Below, piece by piece: positions 8,710 through 18,299 of a DNA stretch of 64,000 bases. Position 1 is the stretch's first letter. Every line of letters begins with the position of its first letter. The DNA comes from Polynucleobacter sp. AM-26B4 (GTDB taxonomy: Bacteria; Pseudomonadota; Gammaproteobacteria; Burkholderiales; Burkholderiaceae). The notes under the pieces are model-generated. The model saw only the letters and a program-made list of their open reading frames with translations, made no database searches and had not been told where the DNA came from. The stretch lies in contig NZ_JACVOT010000001.1 in NCBI RefSeq assembly GCF_018882285.1, forward strand, positions 62,001-126,000, read 5' to 3'. Made by a program: the position numbers and the translations under genes.

Positions 8710-10794
8710 ATGGCAAATAAATATCTTTCTGTTTCTATTGCAACCCTACTCTTTTCACCAAGTGCTTTAACACTTGCAACAGAAAGATTATTAGATGACG
8801 TTGTGGTTTCTAGTAACAGGCAAGAACAAAAAAGCTTTGATGCTCCAGCTTCTCTTCAAGCAGTTTCTAGAGAGGTCATTGAAGATGCCGGCCCTCAGGT
8901 CAATATGTCCGAATCACTGAACAGGATTCCTGGAGTTGTTGCTCTTAATCGTCAAAACTATGCACAAGATTTACAAATTTCAATCAGAGGGTTTGGAGCA
9001 AGAACAACGTTTGGCGTTAGAGGTATTCGGATCATTGCTGACGGTATTCCAGCAACGATCCCTGACGGTCAAGGCCAAAGTGCAACAGTGAGCCTTACCT
9101 CTACAGAGCGAATTGAGGTTCTCAGAGGTCCGCTTGCACAACTATATGGCAATTCAGCAGGTGGCGTGATTCAAACATTTACCCGCGAGGCGCCGGATCA
9201 TCCAGAGCTTTTGGTTCAAGGTCATACAGGCTCTTACGGCACAAATAGAACCGACTGGCAGTATGCAGACAAAGTTGGTAAGTTTGGATTGGTGGCGGAT
9301 TACAGCACATTTAAAACTGATGGCTTTAGACAAAATAGCCAAGCCGAAAGAAATCAATTCAACGGTAAGTTAACCTACCAACACAATGATCAAACCAAGC
9401 TTGATTTCATTGCTAACATCTTTGATATGCCCTATGGCAACGACCCTGCTGGCCTGAGTCAATCAGATGCAATTACTACGCCAGAAAAATCTTCAAGAGT
9501 AGAAAATCAAAGAAAAATCATCAAACAGAATCAAGTAGGCACAGTGCTTACTCATGCCATTGATGGGGTTTCAAAAGTCAGTGGTCGCGCTTATGGCGGC
9601 AATCGTGAGATGACACATTTCAATAACTTTACAGTTGGCTCACCATCATGGGTTGGCTTGAATAGAGATTACTATGGTCTGGGGCTTAGCTATTCATCAA
9701 AGACAAATTTACTAGGCAAGAATACTTTGTGGGTTGCTGGATTTGATTTCGACAAATCAACAGAAATTAGTCAGGCTGGAGATGCTACTTCAAATAATGC
9801 TGAAAAATTAAATTCAAATACAAGAAATGAAGAACGTACAGCACAAAACACAGATTTCTACGCTCAAGGAAATATGTTTTTATCTGAGAAGTGGTCAATC
9901 TTAGGTGGCGCAAGAACTACAAAGGTAAAGCTTGCAAGTACCAACCTTGCCGGAACACCCGCCTCTTTGGGCGAAGTTACATTTAATGCCATCAACCCGG
10001 TAATTGGTGTTACTTATCACGCCTCAGAGCATATGAATATTTATGCCAACTACGGCCGAGGTCTGGAAACACCTACTCTTGCTGAAATGAGTTATGACCT
10101 AAGCTATAACAACACATTTAATACAGCACTGAAAGCTTCACACAGCAATCACTATGAAATGGGATTAAAGTGGGTTCCAAATAATCGTAGTCGTTTAGAT
10201 TTGGCTGCTTTTTATGTTCAAACTTCTGATGAAATCATTACTTACGGATCAAGCGGCAGTAAAACTGCCTACACGAACTCTCCAGGTGGCACCACTCGAT
10301 CAGGCTTAGAACTTTCCTACCAAAATCAGTTTAGCTCTTCAATGAAGTTAAACATTACAGGTACTTTAATCGATGCCAAATTCAATGAAAACTTTACTTA
10401 TGGGTCAAGCACGGTAAATGCTGGAAATAAAATACCAGGTATTCCCAATGGCATGGCTTATTCCAGTATTCAATGGTCAGGAACTGATTTCCAGCGCAAC
10501 AAATATCGTCAGGTCATGGGTACTCTAGCAACATTTGAATTGATCACAGCTGGTGCGAATCACAGCCGAGATACAAATGCAGAAAGTCTTAAAGCTGGTG
10601 GCTATTCACTCTATAACCTCAGACTTGCTCACAGAGTTGATATCAATTCAATGACACTGACAGGTTATGGCCAACTCAATAACCTGACGGATAAGAAATA
10701 CATAGGGTCAGTGATTGTGGGCAATTCAACTCCGTTCGAGCCTGCTCCAGGTCGAAATTGGATGGTTGGACTTAATGCGATTACCAGATTTTGA
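8710..10794 (+). CDS. TonB-dependent outer-membrane receptor, YncD/PqqU-like
   Basis: A 694-aa outer-membrane active transporter. It has a signal peptide (residues 1 to about 23), a TonB-box-like LDDVVVSS just after it, a plug domain (about 40-165) and a 22-strand-type barrel ending in Phe (ITRF). The plug segment NRQNYAQDLQISIRGFG, the DGIPATIPDGQGQ loop and the C-terminal KKYIGSVIVGNSTPFEPAPG closely match my memory of E. coli YncD. YncD has been renamed PqqU as a high-affinity importer of the cofactor PQQ. The ligand here is therefore plausibly PQQ or a similar small chelate, by inference only. No PQQ synthesis or PQQ-enzyme gene is adjacent. Confidence 0.88.
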   Translation: MANKYLSVSIATLLFSPSALTLATERLLDDVVVSSNRQEQKSFDAPASLQAVSREVIEDAGPQVNMSESLNRIPGVVALNRQNYAQDLQISIRGFGARTTFGVRGIRIIADGIPATIPDGQGQSATVSLTSTERIEVLRGPLAQLYGNSAGGVIQTFTREAPDHPELLVQGHTGSYGTNRTDWQYADKVGKFGLVADYSTFKTDGFRQNSQAERNQFNGKLTYQHNDQTKLDFIANIFDMPYGNDPAGLSQSDAITTPEKSSRVENQRKIIKQNQVGTVLTHAIDGVSKVSGRAYGGNREMTHFNNFTVGSPSWVGLNRDYYGLGLSYSSKTNLLGKNTLWVAGFDFDKSTEISQAGDATSNNAEKLNSNTRNEERTAQNTDFYAQGNMFLSEKWSILGGARTTKVKLASTNLAGTPASLGEVTFNAINPVIGVTYHASEHMNIYANYGRGLETPTLAEMSYDLSYNNTFNTALKASHSNHYEMGLKWVPNNRSRLDLAAFYVQTSDEIITYGSSGSKTAYTNSPGGTTRSGLELSYQNQFSSSMKLNITGTLIDAKFNENFTYGSSTVNAGNKIPGIPNGMAYSSIQWSGTDFQRNKYRQVMGTLATFELITAGANHSRDTNAESLKAGGYSLYNLRLAHRVDINSMTLTGYGQLNNLTDKKYIGSVIVGNSTPFEPAPGRNWMVGLNAITRF

Positions 10795-10897
10795 TAAAAA
10801 TCCAATAACTTACTTTGCTTAATAGAATTAGCACTGGTTTTATCTTATTTCTATATCTTTGGCATACTTAGACTTTCCAACATAAGTGACTTATCCC

Positions 10898-11449
10898 ATG
10901 AAAAAACTATTAGCTGCCCTTCTTGTTACTGCATCAACGCTTAGCTTTGCAGGTCCTAAAGTTGAATTCAAAACAACGATGGGTGACTTTATTGTTGAAC
11001 TCAATCCAGAAAAAGCACCAAAGACGGTTGAGAATTTTTTAGGCTATGTGAACAGTGGTTTTTATAACGGTACGATTTTTCATCGCGTGATCAACAACTT
11101 CATGGTGCAAGGCGGTGGCTTTACTCCTGACATGCAACAGAAACCTACCAAAGCCCCAATTCCACTTGAGTCCAATAATGGTTTGAATAATGTGGTGTAC
11201 TCAATTGCGATGGCAAGAACCAATGTGCCTGATTCTGCAACCGCACAGTTTTTTGTGAACGTGGTGAACAATAAGAACTTAGATTACCCTCGCCCAGATG
11301 GTCATGGCTATGCTGTGTTTGGTATGGTGATCAAGGGTACGGAAACAATCGACAAAATCAAAGCTGTGAGCACCACCAGCAAGCGTCCTTTTTCTGATGT
11401 GCCAAGCACAACCATCGTGATCAACAGTGCCAAAGTTATAGGCAAGTAA
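10898..11449 (+). CDS. ppiA: Periplasmic peptidyl-prolyl cis-trans isomerase (cyclophilin type)
   Basis: A 183-aa cyclophilin with a signal peptide (MKKLLAALLVTASTLSFA, cut before GPKVEF), so it should act on proline bonds of exported proteins. Active-site motifs are visible: FHRVINNFMVQGG (catalytic Arg), SATAQFFVNVVNN and a C-terminal GHGYAVFGMV. I chose ATG 10898, because an in-frame GTG at 10886 would only add four residues in front of the signal peptide. The pabB-pabC fusion starts 4 bp after the stop. ppiA is the best symbol, since the cytoplasmic PpiB lacks a signal peptide. Confidence 0.9.
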   Translation: MKKLLAALLVTASTLSFAGPKVEFKTTMGDFIVELNPEKAPKTVENFLGYVNSGFYNGTIFHRVINNFMVQGGGFTPDMQQKPTKAPIPLESNNGLNNVVYSIAMARTNVPDSATAQFFVNVVNNKNLDYPRPDGHGYAVFGMVIKGTETIDKIKAVSTTSKRPFSDVPSTTIVINSAKVIGK

Positions 11450-11452
11450 TAG

Positions 11453-13264
11453 ATGGCTGACTTTGAGCGTCTCTCATGCACCATCTTGCTCGATGATGCT
11501 CAAAGCTCAAGCAATAATCCAAGTAGCAGGCTATATCACTCTCCGTTAAAGATAATACAAGCCACCAGCGCTAGCAATCTTGATGCAGCACTTGAAGAGA
11601 TTGAACAAGCCATCCATGACCAACAGTATGTTGTCACTTGTTTCAGTTATGAGCTTGGTGAACACCTTTTAGGCTTAACGCCAAAATTATCTAAAACACC
11701 TTGGGTGCAAGCTTGGGTTTTTAAAGATGTTCAAAAGCTCAGTAAAGAACAAGTGAATCAATGGCTGAAAGCTCAAAATAATCAGGTAGTCAATGAGCCA
11801 GTGATTCAGAGCGTTACAACCAGCATTACTCAAAAAAGATTTGAAGAAGATATTTCTCAGATTCAGGAATGGATCAAGGCTGGCGATACATACCAAGTCA
11901 ATCACACCTATAGAATCAATGGCCAATTGAATGGCTCACCGCTTAAAGCCTACGAAATACTCAGGCAAAAACAACCAGGCCCTTTTGGTGCTTACATAGA
12001 TCATTCATACGGCTGGGTTCTTTCTTGCTCTCCGGAGTGGTTTTTACAAAAATCAAACGGCTCCTTGATGACTAAGCCCATGAAAGGCACCGCAAAGGTT
12101 GGCGAGAGCAGCTCTGAAGAACTTCATGACGATGTAAAAAATCGTGCTGAGAATGTCATGATTGTTGATTTACTGCGCAATGATTTAAGCAAAATATCCA
12201 TGCCAGGCTCAGTCAAGGTGCCAAATTTATTTGAAGTTCAACAGCATGGTGATGTTTTACAAATGACATCAACCATTAGCTCGATATCCAAAGATAATTT
12301 AAGACTCAAAGAATTACTTCAAGCTATTTTTCCTTGTGGTTCTGTCACAGGAGCCCCCAAGAAGAGAACGATGGAGTTGATTCAGGCATTAGAGTCAGAA
12401 CCAAGGAATCTTTACTGTGGAGCTATTGCCTGGTTTGATCCAAGCTCAGAAGCTGGACTGGGTGATCTTGGGATGAGCGTTGTTATCAGAACCTTAGAGC
12501 TTGCAAAAGATCAAAGTTTTCAAATGGGTGTCGGTGGTGGCATCACCATTGATTCTGAAAGCGCTGACGAATGGCATGAGTGCCAAACCAAAGCTGGATT
12601 TTTATATGCTTTAGAAAATCAGTCAGAACCCATTGGATTATTTGAAACGATTCGCATAGAACAAGGACAAGCTTGCCACCTTGACATGCACCTTGATCGA
12701 ATCTCCAAATCTGCTTGTGATTTAAAGATTGAATTTGATTCTAATAAGGCTGCTTGTTTGATACAAGATGCTTGTTCACAACTGGATGTGCAATCAATTT
12801 ACAGACTTCGCTTAGATTTGTCAGCAGAAGGACTGCTCAGCGTAAAAACAGCTGTGATTCAGAATCTTGAGCCAAGCCCCGTTCTTTGGGCCAATGATCT
12901 TTTGACAGATAACACAACCATGTCTTCCTCTGATTGTTTATTACGTCACAAGGTGACGCGCCGCAAGCTCTATGACCAAGCGTGGCTGGCAGCTGAGAAA
13001 TTAGGTGCCTTTGATGCTTTATTCATTAACGAACAAGGCTTTGTGACTGAAGGCGGTAGATCAAATGTCTTTATTAAAAAAGATGGTCGATGGCTAACCC
13101 CACCACTTGCATCAGGATGTTTACCAGGCGTGATGAGATCCATCGTTTTGAAGGATTCAAAATATCAAGCGGTTGAACAAAATATCACTCGCTCCGACGT
13201 CTTGAATGCCGAAGAAGTGATTTTTACCAATGCCTTGCGCGGTATCGTGAAAACCATAATTTAA
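11453..13264 (+). CDS. pabB: Fused aminodeoxychorismate synthase component I and aminodeoxychorismate lyase (PabB-PabC)
   Basis: A 603-aa two-domain folate enzyme. Residues 1 to about 385 are a chorismate-binding PabB domain (KPMKGTAKVG, then CGSVTGAPKKR near residue 300). It makes 4-amino-4-deoxychorismate with ammonia from a PabA partner that is not encoded here. Residues about 395-603 are a class IV PLP aminotransferase-fold PabC domain (GLFETIRIE start, likely PLP lysine K500 in RHKVTRR, then EGGRSNVFIKK), which releases pyruvate to give p-aminobenzoate. Such fusions occur in Burkholderiales. The gene begins 4 bp after ppiA and ends 14 bp before the Nudix gene. Confidence 0.93.
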   Translation: MADFERLSCTILLDDAQSSSNNPSSRLYHSPLKIIQATSASNLDAALEEIEQAIHDQQYVVTCFSYELGEHLLGLTPKLSKTPWVQAWVFKDVQKLSKEQVNQWLKAQNNQVVNEPVIQSVTTSITQKRFEEDISQIQEWIKAGDTYQVNHTYRINGQLNGSPLKAYEILRQKQPGPFGAYIDHSYGWVLSCSPEWFLQKSNGSLMTKPMKGTAKVGESSSEELHDDVKNRAENVMIVDLLRNDLSKISMPGSVKVPNLFEVQQHGDVLQMTSTISSISKDNLRLKELLQAIFPCGSVTGAPKKRTMELIQALESEPRNLYCGAIAWFDPSSEAGLGDLGMSVVIRTLELAKDQSFQMGVGGGITIDSESADEWHECQTKAGFLYALENQSEPIGLFETIRIEQGQACHLDMHLDRISKSACDLKIEFDSNKAACLIQDACSQLDVQSIYRLRLDLSAEGLLSVKTAVIQNLEPSPVLWANDLLTDNTTMSSSDCLLRHKVTRRKLYDQAWLAAEKLGAFDALFINEQGFVTEGGRSNVFIKKDGRWLTPPLASGCLPGVMRSIVLKDSKYQAVEQNITRSDVLNAEEVIFTNALRGIVKTII

Positions 13265-13278
13265 ACGATAATGATGCA

Positions 13279-13851
13279 ATGAAATATTGCCCAAAATGCG
13301 GTTCAACCGTGATCTTGCAAACTCCCGTGGATGACACACGTGAGAGGCATGTTTGTTCAGGATGTAAAACCATCCATTATGAAAATCCTCGCAATGTGGT
13401 TGGCACCATTCCAGTTTGGCAAGATAAAGTCCTTTTGTGTAAAAGAGCCATACAACCAAGACTTGGTTACTGGACCTTGCCAGCAGGATTCTTGGAGGTC
13501 GGGGAAAGTACCGAGGATGGCGCTAAGCGAGAAACGCTTGAAGAAGCAGGTGCAAGTGTTGAAATCGGCCCTTTGTTTTCTTTATTGAATGTCACCCACG
13601 TGGAACAGGTTCATTTGTTCTATTTAGCAAAACTCATGGAGCCAAAATATCAGGCTGGCGTTGAAAGCTTAGCAGTTGAATTATTCTCCGAAAAAGATAT
13701 TCCTTGGAATGACTTGGCATTTCCAACAGTTCGAAAAACACTCGAGTGGTATTTTCAGGATAAAAAATTGGGTCGTCTCAATGAGGTAGATAAGATCGCG
13801 ACTCATCTGGATGATGTTGGCTACGATGAACGCATTGATCGGAAACATTGA
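13279..13851 (+). CDS. Nudix hydrolase with N-terminal zinc ribbon
   Basis: A 190-aa hydrolase. C4/C7 and C26/C29 form an N-terminal zinc ribbon, followed by a Nudix domain whose box (GX5EX7REXXEEXG pattern) occupies residues 70-92 with all catalytic glutamates present. The substrate is probably an ADP-ribose-like or dinucleotide compound, but that is not determined by sequence. GATAAT lies exactly 6 nt before the ATG and no Shine-Dalgarno is present. The stop overlaps a possible TTG start of aat at 13848. It sits between folate and N-degron genes with no obvious shared role. Confidence 0.9.
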   Translation: MKYCPKCGSTVILQTPVDDTRERHVCSGCKTIHYENPRNVVGTIPVWQDKVLLCKRAIQPRLGYWTLPAGFLEVGESTEDGAKRETLEEAGASVEIGPLFSLLNVTHVEQVHLFYLAKLMEPKYQAGVESLAVELFSEKDIPWNDLAFPTVRKTLEWYFQDKKLGRLNEVDKIATHLDDVGYDERIDRKH

Positions 13852-13856
13852 TCAAT

Positions 13857-14597
13857 ATGGGTTTGTCTTGGCTCCAACCGAATGATCCTTTTCCATCACC
13901 TTGGAGTGATGCCGATCCGGATCCAGAAGTTCCTGGCTTATTAGCCATCAGCGAGGATATCAGCGCTGAACAATTGTTGCGCGCTTATCACCAAGGTATT
14001 TTTCCGTGGTACTCCGATGGACAACCTATTTTGTGGTGGTCACCTAATCCCAGAATGGTGCTTAGACCCAAAAATTTCAAAGTCAGTAGAAATTTCAAAA
14101 AAGAAATTAAAAATGTCCTGATGGACCAAGACTGGGAAGTAAAGGTCGATGAAGATTTTCATGCGACCATTCTGTCTTGTGCAACGCAAGCAAGACCAGG
14201 TCAAGATGGCACATGGATCACACACGCGATCATGCACGCTTATGGCCAAATACACGAGCAAGGACATGCGCACAGTATTGAAGTTTTTCATCAAGGGCAA
14301 CGGGTTGGCGGTTTGTATTGCGTTAATTTGGGGAAAATGGTTTTTGGTGAATCAATGTTTTCTAAAAAAACAGGTGCTTCAAAAATTGCCTTGGCCAGCC
14401 TCTGTGCCTGGGCGATTGCCCAAGACATCGAGATGATTGACTGTCAGCAGGAAACAGCTCATTTAAGCTCAATGGGCGGAACTCCCATTCCGCGGGATGA
14501 ATTTTTAAACCATGTGCATGCGAAAACTACTGCAATTAATCCCATTTGGAGTTTTAATAAGAGTGTTTTGCAACATTGGCTAAGCCAACCGGCATGA
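13857..14597 (+). CDS. aat: Leucyl/phenylalanyl-tRNA--protein transferase
   Basis: Aat adds Leu or Phe from charged tRNA to proteins with N-terminal Arg or Lys, marking them for ClpS/ClpAP. The roughly 246-aa sequence has the family core: [30 protein letters not shown], a central segment with [18 protein letters not shown] and the [13 protein letters not shown] ending. I placed the start at ATG 13857; a TTG at 13848 overlapping the Nudix stop is an alternative. The stop overlaps bpt by ATGA, so the two N-degron transferases are translationally coupled. Confidence 0.95.
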   Translation: MGLSWLQPNDPFPSPWSDADPDPEVPGLLAISEDISAEQLLRAYHQGIFPWYSDGQPILWWSPNPRMVLRPKNFKVSRNFKKEIKNVLMDQDWEVKVDEDFHATILSCATQARPGQDGTWITHAIMHAYGQIHEQGHAHSIEVFHQGQRVGGLYCVNLGKMVFGESMFSKKTGASKIALASLCAWAIAQDIEMIDCQQETAHLSSMGGTPIPRDEFLNHVHAKTTAINPIWSFNKSVLQHWLSQPA

Positions 14598-15331
14598 GTA
14601 AATTAAAAGAACTCCCTTTCACCACCCTTCAGTTCTATGCAACTGCTCCCTATGAGTGCAGTTACTTGGCGCATCATCAAGCTCGTTCTCAAGTAGCAAC
14701 CCCAACACATTTGATCCATGCTGATGTTTATGGTGAATTAGTCGCCAGCGGTTTTCGTCGCAGTGGTTTATACACTTATCGGCCTTACTGTGATGGCTGC
14801 AAGGCGTGTATCGCTTGTCGTGTTGACATTGAACGCTTCAAACCAAAGCGATACCAGCAGCGTGCATTTAAAAAACATCAAAATCTTGAAGTAAAAATTG
14901 GTCATTTGGAATTTTTCCAAGAACACTACGATCTTTATATGTCATATCAACATGATCGCCATCTTCACGGCGGTATGGATGGTGACGATCAAGATCAATA
15001 CAAACAGTTTTTACTGCAAAGCAAGGTGAATAGTCGATTGATTGAGTTCAGGGATGGTCCTGATGGTGAAGAGCCAGGTAAGTTAAGAATTGTGAGCATC
15101 ATTGACGTGGTTCAAAGTGGTTTATCTTCCGTGTACACCTTCTTTGATACCAGCAATGAAAGTGCCAGTTATGGAACTTTCGCCATCATGTGGCAAATTG
15201 AACAAACCAAGAAACTTCAGCTGCCTTATTTGTACTTGGGGTACTACATCAAAGAAAGCCCTAAAATGTCTTATAAAGCACAGTTCGAACCATTAGAAAT
15301 ATTGGTCGATGATGTGTGGCAACGCCATTAA
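14594..15331 (+). CDS. bpt: Aspartate/glutamate leucyltransferase Bpt (arginyltransferase-family)
   Basis: A 245-aa transferase of the ATE1-like fold. Bacterial Bpt adds leucine to proteins with N-terminal Asp or Glu, producing a primary N-degron for ClpS. The sequence has the N-terminal [19 protein letters not shown], the cysteine cluster [12 protein letters not shown] and the C-terminal [21 protein letters not shown] 14594 is chosen because it overlaps the aat stop (ATGA) and gives the family-typical N terminus; an upstream in-frame start at 14576 is unlikely. The older symbol is ate. pyrD follows after 21 bp. Confidence 0.95.
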   Translation: MSKLKELPFTTLQFYATAPYECSYLAHHQARSQVATPTHLIHADVYGELVASGFRRSGLYTYRPYCDGCKACIACRVDIERFKPKRYQQRAFKKHQNLEVKIGHLEFFQEHYDLYMSYQHDRHLHGGMDGDDQDQYKQFLLQSKVNSRLIEFRDGPDGEEPGKLRIVSIIDVVQSGLSSVYTFFDTSNESASYGTFAIMWQIEQTKKLQLPYLYLGYYIKESPKMSYKAQFEPLEILVDDVWQRH

Positions 15332-15352
15332 TAACCTAAAGATCCAACACTG

Positions 15353-16387
15353 ATGAATCTCTACCCTATCGTCAAGCCTTGTTTATTTGCCATGGACGCG
15401 GAACGTGCGCATAACTTGACTTTGAACACTCTTGATAAAGTCCATGCACTTGGCTTGGGGTTTTTGTCGCAAGAAAAGATTGCCCGTGATGAGCGAATTT
15501 TTTGTGGCTTAAAAATACCTAACCCCGTTGGTCTGGCAGCTGGCTTAGATAAAGACGGTAAACACATTGATGCTTTGGCTGATTTAGGTTTTGGTTTTAT
15601 TGAGATTGGCACTGTGACACCCAAAGCACAAGCTGGCAATCCATTACCAAGAATGTTTCGCTTGCCAGAAGTGTCTGGCTTGATTAACCGCATGGGTTTT
15701 AACAATGATGGGGTTGATGCATGCGTGGCACGAGTCAAACAATCTGATTTTTGGCAAAGTGGCGGCATCCTTGGCTTGAATATTGGTAAAAATGCCACGA
15801 CCCCGATTGAATCAGCTGCTGATGACTATCTTATTTGCATGAGAAAGGTCTACGACATCGCTTCGTATATCACGGTCAATATCTCATCACCCAACACCAA
15901 GAATTTAAGACAGTTACAAGGTGCCGATGAATTAAGTTCATTGCTTAGCGCCATTGCCGAAGAAAAAAAGGTACTGAGCGATTTACACAAGAAAGAAGTG
16001 CCCTTGTTCCTAAAAATTGCTCCTGATTTAGATTTAGAGCAGATTCAGACCATCGCAGAATTGCTGATCAAAAATAAGATTGATGCCGTGATTGCGACCA
16101 ACACCACCATTGCCCGTGATTCAGTGGCGCACTTACCGTTTGGTAATGAAGCGGGTGGTCTTTCCGGGGCACCAGTCAAAGGTTCTTCCGATCATGTGAT
16201 TCAAGAGCTGCACCGCAGCCTTCAGGGTCAACTACCGATCATTGGTGTCGGCGGCATTATGTCTGGCCAGGATGCCAAAGACAAGATCAATGCCGGTGCC
16301 AGCCTGGTTCAGCTCTACAGTGGCTTGATTTATAAGGGCCCTAAGCTGGTTGCTGACTGTGCCAAGGCCTTAAAAGGTGGTTTTTAA
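15353..16387 (+). CDS. pyrD: Dihydroorotate dehydrogenase (quinone), class 2
   Basis: PyrD oxidises dihydroorotate to orotate in pyrimidine synthesis, passing electrons to the quinone pool at the inner membrane. The 344-aa sequence has the class 2 N-terminal membrane-associating helix region ([20 protein letters not shown]), [19 protein letters not shown]-like FIEIGTVTP, the catalytic-serine segment [10 protein letters not shown] and the FMN-phosphate loop IIGVGGI. Length is typical. It may be carried on the aat-bpt transcript (21-bp gap); the next gene, iclR-type, has its own upstream signals. Confidence 0.97.
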   Translation: MNLYPIVKPCLFAMDAERAHNLTLNTLDKVHALGLGFLSQEKIARDERIFCGLKIPNPVGLAAGLDKDGKHIDALADLGFGFIEIGTVTPKAQAGNPLPRMFRLPEVSGLINRMGFNNDGVDACVARVKQSDFWQSGGILGLNIGKNATTPIESAADDYLICMRKVYDIASYITVNISSPNTKNLRQLQGADELSSLLSAIAEEKKVLSDLHKKEVPLFLKIAPDLDLEQIQTIAELLIKNKIDAVIATNTTIARDSVAHLPFGNEAGGLSGAPVKGSSDHVIQELHRSLQGQLPIIGVGGIMSGQDAKDKINAGASLVQLYSGLIYKGPKLVADCAKALKGGF

Positions 16388-16439
16388 GCCTCTCTTTTCA
16401 TAATGTGCAATTTGGCGTATTTAGGGCTAAAATGGCAAC

Positions 16440-17210
16440 ATGACAAGCAGAACAGCTATCCAGGTTTTGGACCGCATGATGAGTCTTCTGGATGCCCTCG
16501 CAGATAGTGATGAAGCCCAGAGTCTGAAAAGACTGTCTGAGCTGACTGATTTGCACCCCTCAACTGCCCATCGAATTTTGAATGATATGGTTGCCTGCCG
16601 CTTAGTTGAGCGTGCAGACAGTGGTACTTATCGTTTAGGACTCAAACTCCTTGAATTAGGTAACTTGGTCAAAGCACGACTTTCAGTCAGAGATGCTGCT
16701 CAATTGCCAATGAGAGCATTGCACAAGCTCACCGGCCAAACAGTCAATTTGTCTGTCCGCCAAGGTGATGAAATTGTTTACATTGATCGCGCCTACAGTG
16801 AGAGATCAGGTATGCAAGTGGTTCGCGCCATTGGCGGCAGAGCCCCACTCCATTTAACTTCAGTCGGCAAACTGTTTTTGGCCGATGATGACTCGGTGAA
16901 GCTAAAGAATTATGTGAGCAAAACTGGCTTGAATGGTCATACGCAAAACAGCATCAGCGATTTGACACAGTTAGAAAAAGAATTGGATTTAGTGAAAAGC
17001 CTTGGCCATGCCAGAGACGATGAAGAACTCGAGTTGGGTGTGAGCTGCATGGCTGCAGCCATTTTGGATGACACAGGCAAATTAGTTGCCGGTCTATCTT
17101 TATCAGCACCCACTGAGCGGATGCAAGATGAGTGGCTCAAGTCACTCAAAGATACTGCGATGCAGATCTCAAAAAGCTTGGGCTACAAACCAAGCCTTAA
17201 GTCTTCTTAA
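16440..17210 (+). CDS. IclR-family transcriptional regulator
   Basis: A 256-aa regulator with an N-terminal winged helix-turn-helix (about residues 8-75, LSELTDLHPSTAHRILNDMV) and a C-terminal IclR effector-binding domain (about 90-250) with IGGRAPLHLTSVGKLFLA and the DDEELELGVSCMAAAI segment. The ligand and targets are unknown, and no catabolic operon is adjacent. A TAAAAT hexamer lies exactly 6 nt before the ATG and there is no Shine-Dalgarno, so the mRNA may be leaderless. It converges with pbpG with a 10-bp gap. Confidence 0.92.
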   Translation: MTSRTAIQVLDRMMSLLDALADSDEAQSLKRLSELTDLHPSTAHRILNDMVACRLVERADSGTYRLGLKLLELGNLVKARLSVRDAAQLPMRALHKLTGQTVNLSVRQGDEIVYIDRAYSERSGMQVVRAIGGRAPLHLTSVGKLFLADDDSVKLKNYVSKTGLNGHTQNSISDLTQLEKELDLVKSLGHARDDEELELGVSCMAAAILDDTGKLVAGLSLSAPTERMQDEWLKSLKDTAMQISKSLGYKPSLKSS

Positions 17211-17220
17211 TTCAATCCAC

Positions 17221-18240
17221 TTAAAGTTTTCTGATTGATTCAGGATTTGGATTGGCTTCCAACCATTCTCTAACGCGGACTGCATCAGCAAAACGAGATT
17301 GTGTGCCAACAGAATCTAGGAATACCATCACCACATCACGACCAACAACTTTGGCTTGCATCACCAAACAACGGCCAGCAGCAGAGATATAGCCAGTCTT
17401 CTGTAATCCAATGTCCATATCGCTGGCTCTGACCAAACGATTGGTATTAACAAACTTTTGTTCACGCTTGCCAATCATGATGCTGTAGTCAGGTCTGGTT
17501 GAGAACTCTCTAATGACTTTGTATTGATAAGCCGCCTCAACCAAACGAGTCAGATCTTCTGGACTTGAAACATTGTCACTGGATAAACCTGTTGGGTCTG
17601 CAAACTTAGATTGACTCATGCCGAGTAACTTTGCCTTGGCATTCATTGCATCAACAAAGGCTGGTATGCCACCAGGAAAATTTCTGCCCAAGGCCTGTGA
17701 TGCTCGGTTCTCAGAAGACATCAAAGACAAAAGCATCGCTTGCTCGCGCGACATCTTAGCTCCCTGGGTGACTCTGGAGCGAGTGCGGCCAGGATAAGCA
17801 TTCACATCGGATTGCTCAATCACGATTGTTTCATCCAAGGGCAGTTGCGCTTCAAGCACAACTAGGGATGTCATTAATTTGGTGATAGATGCAATTGGCA
17901 ATGCTGCATGAGCATTTTTCTCAAACAACACTTCATGTGTTTGACGATCAACGATCAATGCCACGCTTGATTTTAAATTGAGGTCATCCTGATTACCACG
18001 CAAGCCCATGGCAGCAGCAAATGATGGGCGCTTTTCATCAGGAGCTTTTGTTGATTTAGCTCGGGTGGTCGAGGTTCTAACTTGTTTTTGAGTTTTGGGG
18101 GCTACCTTTTTCTTGGCCGCCTGCTGGGTTGTTTGTTTATTGCTTGTACTTTGAGCAAAAGACACTTGTGCTCCAAGCAACAAAGAACTGCTCAATAATC
18201 CAACCATCAATTTACGCAACAAATTACTTCTCAATATCAT
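17221..18240 (-). CDS. pbpG: D-alanyl-D-alanine endopeptidase PbpG (PBP7-like)
   Basis: A 339-aa periplasmic serine peptidase of family S11 that cuts peptidoglycan cross-links. It has a signal peptide (about residues 1-30), then a Thr/Lys/Gln-rich linker (31-70) that may reach towards the cell wall. The three catalytic motifs are SxxK at S118-K121, SxN at S176-N178 and KTG at K281-G283. It lacks the long C-terminal amphipathic anchor of carboxypeptidases such as DacA, which favours PbpG. AGAAGAGA upstream of ATG 18240 serves as ribosome-binding site. Confidence 0.9.
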   Translation of the reverse strand: MILRSNLLRKLMVGLLSSSLLLGAQVSFAQSTSNKQTTQQAAKKKVAPKTQKQVRTSTTRAKSTKAPDEKRPSFAAAMGLRGNQDDLNLKSSVALIVDRQTHEVLFEKNAHAALPIASITKLMTSLVVLEAQLPLDETIVIEQSDVNAYPGRTRSRVTQGAKMSREQAMLLSLMSSENRASQALGRNFPGGIPAFVDAMNAKAKLLGMSQSKFADPTGLSSDNVSSPEDLTRLVEAAYQYKVIREFSTRPDYSIMIGKREQKFVNTNRLVRASDMDIGLQKTGYISAAGRCLVMQAKVVGRDVVMVFLDSVGTQSRFADAVRVREWLEANPNPESIRKL

Positions 18241-18299
18241 CAGTCTCTTCTAAGCTATTTAATTAGTTAGTTTTAGTGAATAAATGACATGATAAGGTA

